Source: Actinomycetota bacterium
GTDB lineage: Bacteria; Actinomycetota; Thermoleophilia; Gaiellales; Gaiellaceae
Length of the DNA: 6,163 bases
Direction: 5' to 3'
Assembly (NCBI GenBank): GCA_013816275.1
Contig: JACDER010000096.1
Coordinates: 1 to 6,163 of the forward strand
Made by a program: the position numbers and the translations under genes. Positions 1 to 5,824 of this stretch are shown here, in pieces; within the stretch, counting starts at the first letter, position 1, and each line of letters opens with the position of its first letter. The notes under the pieces are model-generated. The model saw only the letters and a program-made list of their open reading frames with translations. It did not search any database and was not told the DNA's origin.

Positions 1-382
1 AGGCGACGCCGCGCCGGTGGCGCTCGCGCGTGAACATCACGCGCGGGAAATCGTCCTCGACCGTGACCGCGATGTAGGGAAACGACTTGTCGTCGCGGAG
101 CCGGATGTTGTACGCGGGCCGGTGGCGCTTGATCAGGTTCTGCTCGAGGTGGAGCGCCTCGACCTCGCTGCGCGTGACGATCACCTCGATGTCGTCCACC
201 CGCTCGGCGAGCCCGCGGATGGTGACCCGATCCCCGCGCCCCTGCTGGAAGTACGAGCGCACGCGGGGCCGCAGCGACTTGGCCTTCCCGATGTAGATCG
301 GCTCGCCGCGCGTGTCCTTGAACAGGTACACGCCCGGCTTCGCGGGCAGGTTCTTGAGCGTGTTTTCGAGGTCTTTCGGCAC
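1..382 (-). CDS. uvrC: UvrABC excinuclease subunit C, N-terminal part (cut by left window edge)
   Basis: This is the start of UvrC, the nuclease that cuts the damaged strand on both sides of a lesion after UvrA/UvrB have marked it (nucleotide excision repair, cytoplasm). About 127 residues of an expected 600 or more are visible. They form the GIY-YIG domain responsible for the 3' incision: PGVY at 16-19, IYIGKAKSL at 29-37, then RVRSYF at 40-45 and EVEALHLEQNLIK at 73-85. In this family the conserved Tyr, Arg and Glu (here Y19, Y30, R40, Y44 and E75) build the active site. DDKSFPYI and FPR further on are also typical of UvrC. The GTG at 382-380 is chosen because the homology begins within a few residues of it; the frame stays open upstream, but no better start is seen. 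A TAnnnT box (TAGGCT) ends 7 bases before this GTG and no Shine-Dalgarno sequence is visible, so the mRNA may be leaderless. The gene is divergent from the hemQ unit. Confidence 0.95.
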   Translation of the reverse strand, partial: MPKDLENTLKNLPAKPGVYLFKDTRGEPIYIGKAKSLRPRVRSYFQQGRGDRVTIRGLAERVDDIEVIVTRSEVEALHLEQNLIKRHRPAYNIRLRDDKSFPYIAVTVEDDFPRVMFTRERHRRGVA

Positions 383-389
383 CGGGGCA

Positions 390-395
390 AGCCTA
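390..395 (-). promoter_or_regulatory. Putative -10 box (TAGGCT) of uvrC, leaderless geometry
   Basis: On the minus strand the hexamer TAGGCT fits TAnnnT and ends exactly 7 bases before the uvrC GTG. Transcription would then begin at or next to the start codon. No convincing -35 hexamer is seen 16-18 bases upstream; that position would fall on the first bases of the opposing hemQ gene. The call rests on spacing and the absence of a ribosome binding site. Confidence 0.4.
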
Positions 396-404
396 GCCCG
401 GGGG

Positions 405-410
405 TACGAT
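405..410 (+). promoter_or_regulatory. Putative -10 box (TACGAT) of the hemQ unit, leaderless geometry
   Basis: TACGAT is a good -10 match (TAnnAT) and is followed by exactly 7 bases before the GTG at 418, so the predicted transcription start coincides with the start codon. No Shine-Dalgarno sequence lies in between. The corresponding -35 position (about 382-387) would lie over the uvrC start. Polymerase bound here and polymerase bound at the uvrC box would therefore occupy overlapping DNA. Confidence 0.5.
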
Positions 411-417
411 CTAGCTC

Positions 418-1107
418 GTGGCCGGCCAGTACGTCGCGTACACGTTCTACAAGGTCGATCCGGCCTGGCGGCGGCTCCCGATCGACGAGCGCGAGGCGGG
501 CAAGGACGCGTTCGCAGAGGTGGTCGAGAGCTGGGCCGGACGGATGGATCACCTCCGTGCCTACTCGGTTGCCGGCGTGCGGCCGGACTGCGACTTCTTC
601 CTCTGGAAGATCACGAAGCGATACGCCGATCTCGGCGAGCTGGGGGCCGAGCTGAATGCGACGCCGCTCGCCGGCTGGCTCGAGACCCCGTATTCGTACC
701 TGGCAACGACGAAGGCCTCCCAGTACACCGCGGCGCGGAAGCCGCGGCAGGTCGTGCCGCGCGGGGCGCCATACCTCGTCGTCTACCCGTTCGTGAAGCT
801 GCGATCCTGGTTCTCGCTGCCCCAGGAGGACCGTCAAGGCGCCATGGACGAGCACATGCGCGTGGGCCACGAGTTCCGGACGATCACGAACCACACGACC
901 TACTCCTTCGGAATCGACGACCAGGAGTTCATGACCGCGTTCGAGTGCGAGGAGCCGGCCGACTTCATGCACCTGATGCTGACGCTGCGCGAGAGCGAGG
1001 CCAGTAAGTACACCGAGCGGGACACGCCGATCTTCGTGGGTTCCTCGTGCGAGATCCGCGCCGCCCTCGACCAGCTGGACGGCGCGGCGGCTCGAGTCAG
1101 CGCGTGA
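418..1107 (+). CDS. hemQ: Coproheme decarboxylase (chlorite dismutase family, HemQ/ChdC)
   Basis: A 229-residue cytoplasmic protein of the chlorite dismutase family. In actinobacteria this family (HemQ/ChdC) performs the last step of the coproporphyrin-dependent haem pathway: oxidative decarboxylation of coproheme III to haem b, using hydrogen peroxide. The signature of the second ferredoxin-like half is present: VVYPFVKLRSWF at 121-132, a D/E-rich turn, then MDEHMRVGHEF at 143-153. Y123 fits the catalytic tyrosine, K127 the nearby basic residue and H146 the axial haem ligand; the 23-residue Tyr-His spacing agrees with what I recall of the Corynebacterium diphtheriae enzyme (Y135/H158). The later FGIDDQEF and FVG stretches are also conserved in the family. 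The length is normal. The GTG start lies 7 bases after a TACGAT box with no ribosome binding site, so translation is probably leaderless. The stop overlaps the next gene's start (GTGA). True chlorite dismutase activity is unlikely given the HemQ-type sequence. Confidence 0.9.
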   Translation: MAGQYVAYTFYKVDPAWRRLPIDEREAGKDAFAEVVESWAGRMDHLRAYSVAGVRPDCDFFLWKITKRYADLGELGAELNATPLAGWLETPYSYLATTKASQYTAARKPRQVVPRGAPYLVVYPFVKLRSWFSLPQEDRQGAMDEHMRVGHEFRTITNHTTYSFGIDDQEFMTAFECEEPADFMHLMLTLRESEASKYTERDTPIFVGSSCEIRAALDQLDGAAARVSA

Positions 1108-1481
1108 AGCGTTTCTGGCTCGACATGAACCCGACTGTGCGCGGGTTCCTGATCATCCTCGCGATCTGCGGCGTAGTCGTCGCGCTCTCGCTCTACCAGA
1201 CGCTGACCGCCCTCTACCTGATCGCCCGCATCGCCTTCTTCATCGCGATCGCGGTCTTCGTCTTCATGGTCTGGCGGGAGCGCCGGGGCGAGATCTCCCT
1301 GTGGTCGCAGCGCTCGCAGGTCGTCTTCTACGGCGCGGCCGTGCTGCTCGTCGCCGACCTCGGCGTCTTCTTCTGGCGAGGGATCCACGGGCTCGACGCG
1401 CTCGCGTTCTTAGCCGTGCTCGGCCTGGGCCTGTTCTCGATGTGGCGCGTCTGGCGCGACGAGCACAGCTATGGTCTCTAG
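1104..1481 (+). CDS. Small four-helix membrane protein, function unknown
   Basis: A 125-residue protein with four probable membrane helices at roughly residues 14-35, 38-57, 70-90 and 94-112, separated by short polar turns such as WRERRGE between helices 2 and 3, and ending in an Arg/Asp/His-containing tail. I do not recognise a named family. The GTG at 1104 is preferred because it overlaps the hemQ stop by four bases (GTGA), the usual arrangement of translational coupling; the ATG at 1125 is a possible alternative and would lose only seven residues. An in-frame GTG at 1047 would put an arginine-rich stretch with no homology in front and lies inside hemQ, so it is rejected. The stop is three bases before bcp. 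Being locked between a haem-synthesis enzyme and a peroxidase hints at a role linked to haem or redox balance at the membrane, but that is inference from position only. Confidence 0.8.
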   Translation: MKRFWLDMNPTVRGFLIILAICGVVVALSLYQTLTALYLIARIAFFIAIAVFVFMVWRERRGEISLWSQRSQVVFYGAAVLLVADLGVFFWRGIHGLDALAFLAVLGLGLFSMWRVWRDEHSYGL

Positions 1482-1484
1482 GAC

Positions 1485-1925
1485 ATGGTCGATGAAGGCA
1501 CACCGGCACCCGACTTCGAGCTGACCGGCGACTCGGGCGAGAAGGTCAAGCTGTCCGACTTCCGCGGGAAGCCCGTCGTCCTCTACTTCTATCCCAAGTC
1601 AGACACGCCCGGCTGCACCGCGCAGGCATGCGGGATCCGAGACGCCTACTCGGAGTTCGAGCAGGCCGGCGCGGTCGTCCTCGGCGTCAGCTCGGACAAG
1701 GAAGCGGCCCAGGCCAAGTTCAGGTCGAAGTACGAGCTCCCCTTCACGATCCTCGCTGATCCCGACCACGTGGCCGGCAAGGCCTACGGGGTCGAGAAGC
1801 CCGACAGCGCCTATTTCGAGCGCACGACGTTCGTCATCGACCCCGAAGGCAAGGTCGCCAAGGTCATGCGCAACGTCGATGCCAGCAAGCACGCCGACCA
1901 GGTACTCAAAGCACTGGCCGCATAG
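1485..1925 (+). CDS. bcp: Thiol peroxidase, Bcp/PrxQ-type peroxiredoxin
   Basis: A complete 146-residue peroxiredoxin of the Bcp (PrxQ) group, which reduces hydrogen and alkyl peroxides at a cysteine and is recycled by thioredoxin. It starts with G-TPAPDFEL, has the core YFYPKSDTPGCTAQAC at 34-49 and later RTTFVID at 113-119. The PxxxTxxC active-site motif is intact (P37, T41, peroxidatic C44). C49 is five residues on, the position of the resolving cysteine in two-cysteine Bcp enzymes such as E. coli's. R113 fits the conserved active-site arginine. The ATG is the first start after the upstream stop (3-base gap), so the gene is probably co-transcribed with hemQ. An AGGA lies almost against the ATG, too close for a normal ribosome binding site. 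A TATGGT hexamer at 1470-1475 could be an extra internal promoter giving a 2-3 base leader, but this is weak. It is the only ATG start assigned in the window. Confidence 0.95.
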   Translation: MVDEGTPAPDFELTGDSGEKVKLSDFRGKPVVLYFYPKSDTPGCTAQACGIRDAYSEFEQAGAVVLGVSSDKEAAQAKFRSKYELPFTILADPDHVAGKAYGVEKPDSAYFERTTFVIDPEGKVAKVMRNVDASKHADQVLKALAA

Positions 1926-1943
1926 AAAGCCCCGGGCGAGACA

Positions 1944-2027
1944 TGCGGATGAGAGGACTTGAACCTCCACGAGCTTTCGCCCACACGGACCTGAACCGTG
2001 CGCGTCTACCAATTCCGCCACATCCGC
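1944..2027 (-). tRNA. tRNA-Leu, anticodon CAG
   Basis: An 84-base class II tRNA read on the minus strand. The acceptor stem is GCGGATG/CATCCGC with discriminator A at 1944. The D arm contains AATTGGTAGACGC. The anticodon stem CACGG/CCGTG encloses the loop TTCAGGT, giving anticodon CAG (complement at 1991-1993), which reads the leucine codon CUG. A long variable arm folds as GGGC-GAAA-GCTC. The T arm GGAGG-TTCAAGT-CCTCT pairs with one G-U. The long variable arm plus the CAG anticodon make leucine certain. CCA is not encoded: the three bases after the discriminator read TGT. The gene is convergent with bcp (18 bases between them) and divergent from the protease gene. Confidence 0.97.
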
Positions 2028-2037
2028 GCGGGACGCA

Positions 2038-2043
2038 AGTGTA
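2038..2043 (-). promoter_or_regulatory. Putative -10 box (TACACT) of tRNA-Leu
   Basis: On the minus strand TACACT fits TAnnnT, with 10 bases between it and the mature tRNA 5' end; this would give a precursor leader of only about three bases. No clear -35 is seen at 16-18 bases; the best nearby bases (TTCAGG-like) overlap the start of the protease gene. Only 7 bases separate this box from the opposing -10 box of the protease. Confidence 0.4.
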
Positions 2044-2050
2044 GCGCCGG

Positions 2051-2056
2051 TACTCT
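2051..2056 (+). promoter_or_regulatory. Putative -10 box (TACTCT) of the S8 protease, leaderless geometry
   Basis: TACTCT fits TAnnnT and ends 6 bases before the CTG at 2063 that begins the signal peptide. There is no purine-rich ribosome binding site between them. The spacing places the transcription start on or next to that CTG, which independently supports the upstream start over the GTG at 2117. Confidence 0.45.
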
Positions 2057-2062
2057 TTCAGC

Positions 2063-4528
2063 CTGAAACGGGGTCTGATTGTCTTCTGCGGCATCGCGGT
2101 CGCGCTCTCGGCGGCCGTGCCTGCCTACGCGAGCGCGCCACGCACCGAGGTAGTCGTCACGCTCGACGCGCCTTCGCTCGCTCTTGCGACCTCGCAGAGT
2201 CGGGTACTGACGAAGGCGGCGCGCACCCGCCGGCTCGACCTCCGGACGCCGACAAGCGTGACCTACCTCCGCGGCCTCGCGGCGGCTCAGCGCACGCTTC
2301 AGAGCCGGATCGGGCGGATTCTTCCGGACGCGAACGTCCGCTGGCACTACAGCATCGTCCTGAACGCGCTGGCGGTCGACGTGCCCGTCGCCCAGGTGAC
2401 GAAGCTCTCGAGCGTCCGAGGCGTCGACCGCGTCTACCCGTCGGTTCGCTACCACGCGGTCGGGCACGCCTCGACGGTCCTCAACCAGACTCCGCAGCTG
2501 ATCGGCGCCCCGGCGCTCTGGGGCCCGTCGCTGACGACCGCGGGCAACGGGATGAAGATCGGGATCGTCGACGACGGCGTCAACCAGACCCACCCGTTCC
2601 TCTCGCCGACGGGACTCGCGATGCCCTCCGGATATCCGAAGGGGAACGCGTCCTTCACGACCGCGAAGGTGATCGTGGCCCGGGCGTTCCCGCCGGCGTC
2701 GCCGAAGTACGTGAACGCCAACCTCCCCTTCGACCCAACCGCGTCCGAGCACGCGACGCACGTCGCCGGGATCGCGGCCGGTGACCACGGGACGATCGCA
2801 AGCGGAGGCGTGTCCGTCTCCGGCATCGCGCCGAAGGCCTATCTCGGCAACTACAAGGTGCTGACGATTCCCACCGTCTCGGGCGTCGGCCTGGACGGCA
2901 ACAGCCCCGAGATCGCGAAGGGCATCGAGTCCGCCGTCGCCGACGGGATGGACGTGATCAACCTCTCGCTCGGAGAGCCCGAGATCGAGATCACCCGTGA
3001 CATCGTCGTCAAGGCGATCGACGGGGCGGCCGCCGCGGGCGTGGTGCCGGCGATCGCCGCGGGCAACGACTTCGACGCCTTCGGCCGGGGCTCCGTCGGA
3101 TCGCCCGGAAGCGCACCGCGTGCGATCACCTCCGCCGCGGTCTCGAAGTCGAAGGTCATCGCGAGCTTTTCCTCGGGCGGGCCTACTCCGGTCTCGCTCC
3201 AGATGAAACCGGACGTGAGCGCTCCAGGAGTGAGCGTGCTCTCTTCGATTCCGGCCCGCGAGGGACTGTGGGCCGAATGGAGCGGTACGAGCATGGCGTC
3301 GCCGCACGTCGCCGGCGCCGCGGCCCTGCTGCGCCAGCTTCATCCGACCTGGACGGTGGAGCAGATCAAGTCGGCACTCGTCCTGACCGGTACGCCCGTC
3401 TACACGAGCGCGAGCCACTCTGCCGAGACGACGCCGGCCCGCGAAGGAGGGGGGCTGATCACCCTCCCGGCCGCCGATCACCCACTGATCTTCGCCGCCC
3501 CGACCGGTCTCTCGTTCGGGCTGCTCCGTGGTTCTACGCTCGCCGTTCGCTCGATCTCACTGACCGACGCAGGCGGCGGAGCGGGCCAGTGGCAGGTGGC
3601 GATCGACCAGCGCCAGGGGCCGCCCGGGGGCGTCACCGCGCCGTCTTCGGTACAGGTTCCCGGGACCCTCGACGTACACGTTGCCGCGGCGGGCCAGGGC
3701 TCCGAGGTGACCGGATTCGTCGTCCTGACGAAGGGATCGGACAGTCGCCGCCTCCCGTTCTGGTTCCGCATCGAGTCGCCGCAGCTTCCCCGCCAGGCTC
3801 ACGGCACCCTGAAGAAGACGGGTACCTACAAGGGCAACACGAAGGGGCGCCAGTCCCTGGTCGACGCCTACCGCTACCCGGACAACCCCGCGAGCGTCGG
3901 TATCCCGGTGAACCTCGGGGGGCCCGAGCAGGTCTTCACCGTCAAGCTCGATGCGCCGGTCGCGAACTTCGGCGTCGCAATCCTCTCGCAAGGCCCGAGC
4001 GTCGCAATCCAGCCCCGCGTCGTCGCCGAGGACGACGAGAACCGCCTCACGGGCTACCCGGCACTCCCGTTCAACCTCAATCCGTACGTCGTCAACTTCT
4101 ACAAGCCGACGTCTGTTTCCGGAGCGATCCTGCCGGTCAAGGGCACGTATGACGTCGTCTTCGACTCCACCAGCAGCCTTGACGCCGGTGCGTTCACCTT
4201 CCGCTTCTGGATCAACGACGTCGCACGCCCCTCGGCCAGGCTCCTGACGCGCAAGGTCAAGGCGAATGGCTCACTCCAGATCAAAGTCACCGATGCAGGA
4301 TCCGGAGTCGATCCCGAGTCGATCTCCGCGTCGATCGACGGCGTGAGGATCCGGCCCTCATACTCGAGGAAGAAGAACCGGGTCACGATCTCGACGCGCG
4401 GGCTCGCCCGCCGGAGCCATCTGCTCGTGCTCCAGGTCTCCGACTACCAGGAGACGCGGAACATGGAGAACGTGGGGCCGATCCTCCCGAACACCCGAAC
4501 GCTGGCGACGACCTTCCGCATCAGGTAG
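2063..4528 (+). CDS. Secreted subtilisin-like serine protease (peptidase S8), CTG start proposed
   Basis: An exported subtilase of 821 residues counted from the CTG at 2063. Residues 1-23 form a Sec signal peptide: n-region KRG, hydrophobic core LIVFCGIAVALSAAV, cleavage site AYA before S24. About 30-132 resemble an inhibitor I9 propeptide (TEVVVTLDAP, then LNALAVDVPVAQV and GVDRVYP). The catalytic domain (about 140-470) has all active-site motifs: IVDDGV with D170, HATHVAG with H230, AAGND with the oxyanion N335, and GTSMASPHVAG with S410. The His motif is HATHVAG rather than the usual HGTHVAG. The remaining 340 residues are beta-rich: a fibronectin-like stretch at about 480-575, a middle region beginning HGTLKKTGTYKG, and an Ig-like domain from about 718. 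The GTG at 2117 would remove nearly the whole signal peptide. A TAG at 2042 bounds the frame, and no ATG, GTG or TTG lies between it and the signal core. The gene is divergent from tRNA-Leu and probably monocistronic. The substrate is unknown. Confidence 0.9.
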   Translation: MKRGLIVFCGIAVALSAAVPAYASAPRTEVVVTLDAPSLALATSQSRVLTKAARTRRLDLRTPTSVTYLRGLAAAQRTLQSRIGRILPDANVRWHYSIVLNALAVDVPVAQVTKLSSVRGVDRVYPSVRYHAVGHASTVLNQTPQLIGAPALWGPSLTTAGNGMKIGIVDDGVNQTHPFLSPTGLAMPSGYPKGNASFTTAKVIVARAFPPASPKYVNANLPFDPTASEHATHVAGIAAGDHGTIASGGVSVSGIAPKAYLGNYKVLTIPTVSGVGLDGNSPEIAKGIESAVADGMDVINLSLGEPEIEITRDIVVKAIDGAAAAGVVPAIAAGNDFDAFGRGSVGSPGSAPRAITSAAVSKSKVIASFSSGGPTPVSLQMKPDVSAPGVSVLSSIPAREGLWAEWSGTSMASPHVAGAAALLRQLHPTWTVEQIKSALVLTGTPVYTSASHSAETTPAREGGGLITLPAADHPLIFAAPTGLSFGLLRGSTLAVRSISLTDAGGGAGQWQVAIDQRQGPPGGVTAPSSVQVPGTLDVHVAAAGQGSEVTGFVVLTKGSDSRRLPFWFRIESPQLPRQAHGTLKKTGTYKGNTKGRQSLVDAYRYPDNPASVGIPVNLGGPEQVFTVKLDAPVANFGVAILSQGPSVAIQPRVVAEDDENRLTGYPALPFNLNPYVVNFYKPTSVSGAILPVKGTYDVVFDSTSSLDAGAFTFRFWINDVARPSARLLTRKVKANGSLQIKVTDAGSGVDPESISASIDGVRIRPSYSRKKNRVTISTRGLARRSHLLVLQVSDYQETRNMENVGPILPNTRTLATTFRIR

Positions 4529-4537
4529 TTCCAGGTC

Positions 4538-4771
4538 TCAGCGGCTCTGGTCGCGTTCCTCGATCGTCGGAAGCTGCTCGAGGTCGCGCACGACGCTGGC
4601 CTCGAACTCCTCGCTCTCCGACGAGCGAACAACGTGGAGCGCAGCCTTGCGGCGAGCCCGCTCGCGGCGCTGGCGAGCGCCGGACCCAAAGCGATTCGTG
4701 AGGCGCGGCCATTCAGCTCCGATCAGGATCAGCACCGCTGCGGCGAGCAGGGCAATCGACAGCCAGCTCAC
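4538..4771 (-). CDS. Small single-pass membrane protein, function unknown
   Basis: A 77-residue protein with one N-terminal hydrophobic segment (about 2-19, SWLSIALLAAAVLILIGA), then a strongly basic stretch (RQRRERARRK at about 33-42) and an acidic tail (SESEEFEAS, DLEQLPTIEERD). The basic flank predicts that the tail stays in the cytoplasm. I recognise no family. The GTG at 4771 is supported by the hydrophobic segment following at once and by a TAGAGT box ending 6 bases upstream. Its stop lies 9 bases from the protease stop, so the two genes are convergent. It has 48 bases of its own upstream space after the secreted protein gene at 4820. It could be real but unconserved; codon-level evidence is modest because the gene is short. 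Confidence 0.65.
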   Translation of the reverse strand: MSWLSIALLAAAVLILIGAEWPRLTNRFGSGARQRRERARRKAALHVVRSSESEEFEASVVRDLEQLPTIEERDQSR

Positions 4772-4777
4772 GAGGTC

Positions 4778-4783
4778 ACTCTA
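4778..4783 (-). promoter_or_regulatory. Putative -10 box (TAGAGT) of the small membrane protein, leaderless geometry
   Basis: On the minus strand TAGAGT fits TAnnnT, with 6 bases (GACCTC) before the GTG at 4771. No ribosome binding site and no convincing -35 box are seen. The spacing repeats that of the protease start. Confidence 0.35.
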
Positions 4784-4819
4784 CACCTGAGACGTCCGGC
4801 TGTGCCGCACTTCTCCGGG

Positions 4820-5824
4820 TCAGTGACCCTTCGTGCAGGCGGCCGGCGCCTGCCACTGCTGCAGAAGCGACTTGCCGGTCGCCTGGCGCTGCACCTTGGC
4901 CGGATCGCTTACGTTGAAGTCGCCGGGATCGGCGACCTCGGTCGTCACGAGCGGAGTCACGCCGGGGCCCTCGACGTACAGGCGATAGTTCTTCCCGTTC
5001 CCCGCATCCACGATGTGCGGGCTCGGGTAGGAGCTATAGGCCATCTGCGGAACCATCGAGTGGCACAGCATTCCGGAGGGGTTGCGGGTCAGGATGCCGG
5101 TCAGGCGCAACCATCCGGCCCCGAGGAGCGAGTCGAGGGTCTCGATGTAGACGACCCGGCCGTAGCCGTCCTGGGGCTGGCCGCCGTTGCCGACCTTGTA
5201 CCCGAAGACCGGCATGCCGCCGTAGGTCAGCCGGGCGATCAGATCATGCGGGGACGTCGCCCCGTGCCCGACGTCGATCCAGCTTGCCCACGCCTCCAGT
5301 TCCGCGAGCGGCCCCGTCCAGTGCGAGACGTGGAACGCGGTGTCGTCCTGGTAGGGAAGCCAGGGTAGATACCCGAAGTACGGCAGCCAGTACTTCCACG
5401 ACTGGACCGCCCAGTAGCTCCCGTCAGGAGCCTTGCAGGCGGTGACGACGAACGCGAGCGTAGGCCCGTCGTAGGACTTGCACTTGTTCTTGAAGTTCTG
5501 CCAGATCTGCTTGTCCTTGAGGCCCGTCGTCAGGTACGCGACGTTGAACTGGACCTGAGGCACGCTCTCGCTCGGCTGCAGCGCGTTGACGGCACCCGAC
5601 GCGAGCACGCGCTTCGTCACCCCGTTCACCTTGTAGGTGATGAGCGCCTTCTGACCGTCAGCGCTGACCGCGAGCTTCACGTTGGTGGCGTCGCGCGCGA
5701 ACAGCGTCGAACCGGAGGCTGTCGCCACCGACGAGAGGGCGCAGACGAGAATGACCCCGAGAACTGTGAAGAAACGCACGACTTTTCTTACGGGAGTATT
5801 GCGAAAACGGTTCGGTCCCGTCAA
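4820..5824 (-). CDS. Secreted aromatic-rich protein of unknown function
   Basis: A 334-residue exported protein. The N-terminus is basic (RNTPVRKVVRFF), followed by a hydrophobic core (TVLGVILVCALSSVA) and a likely signal cleavage after ATA-S or nearby. The mature part opens with short beta-like repeats (VKLAVSADGQKALITYKVNG), typical of exported beta domains. It is very rich in Trp and Tyr (SYWAVQSWKYWLPYFGYLPW at about 132-151), and then has SHWTGP, GRVVYIETLDS and YVEGPGVTPLV. Four cysteines remain after export (NKC, TAC, MLC, AAC), enough for two disulfides. I recall similar unnamed secreted proteins from Thermoleophilia-type actinobacteria, but no function. The TTG at 5824 directly follows the TAA of the upstream gene, so coupled translation is possible; the GTG at 5779 (V16 of the long form) is an alternative that still leaves a full signal peptide. 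The pair looks like one transcript. Confidence 0.8.
   Translation of the reverse strand: MTGPNRFRNTPVRKVVRFFTVLGVILVCALSSVATASGSTLFARDATNVKLAVSADGQKALITYKVNGVTKRVLASGAVNALQPSESVPQVQFNVAYLTTGLKDKQIWQNFKNKCKSYDGPTLAFVVTACKAPDGSYWAVQSWKYWLPYFGYLPWLPYQDDTAFHVSHWTGPLAELEAWASWIDVGHGATSPHDLIARLTYGGMPVFGYKVGNGGQPQDGYGRVVYIETLDSLLGAGWLRLTGILTRNPSGMLCHSMVPQMAYSSYPSPHIVDAGNGKNYRLYVEGPGVTPLVTTEVADPGDFNVSDPAKVQRQATGKSLLQQWQAPAACTKGH

Noticed and set aside
181..972. 263-residue open frame on the minus strand spanning the uvrC/hemQ junction
   Set aside because: It is antisense to hemQ and out of frame with uvrC, which has clear GIY-YIG motifs. It has no family signature.
1926..1943. Possible terminator between bcp and tRNA-Leu (GCCCGGGGC followed by TTTCT on the minus strand)
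   Set aside because: The stem is at most three or four pairs with hardly any loop and the T run is short. It is not a convincing intrinsic terminator for either strand.
1991..2065. Link between tRNA-Leu(CAG), which reads CUG, and the adjacent protease proposed to start with CUG
   Set aside because: Non-standard start codons are read by the initiator tRNA, not by the elongator leucine tRNA, so the neighbourhood is most likely coincidence.
2006..3481. 491-residue open frame on the minus strand, opposite the protease and part of tRNA-Leu
   Set aside because: It lies antisense to a gene with intact catalytic motifs, is extremely rich in Arg, Asp and Gly with no recognisable domain, and runs across a tRNA. 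It is a usual shadow frame of GC-rich DNA.
3972..4012. Short direct repeat GCGTCGCAATCC occurring twice in the protease gene
   Set aside because: Two 12-base copies encode similar V-A-I strands in a beta domain. They are too short and too few to suggest a mobile or regulatory repeat.
4634..5368. 244-residue open frame on the plus strand
   Set aside because: It lies opposite the small membrane gene and the secreted protein. The opposite strand shows membrane and signal segments with coherent composition, whereas this frame shows none.
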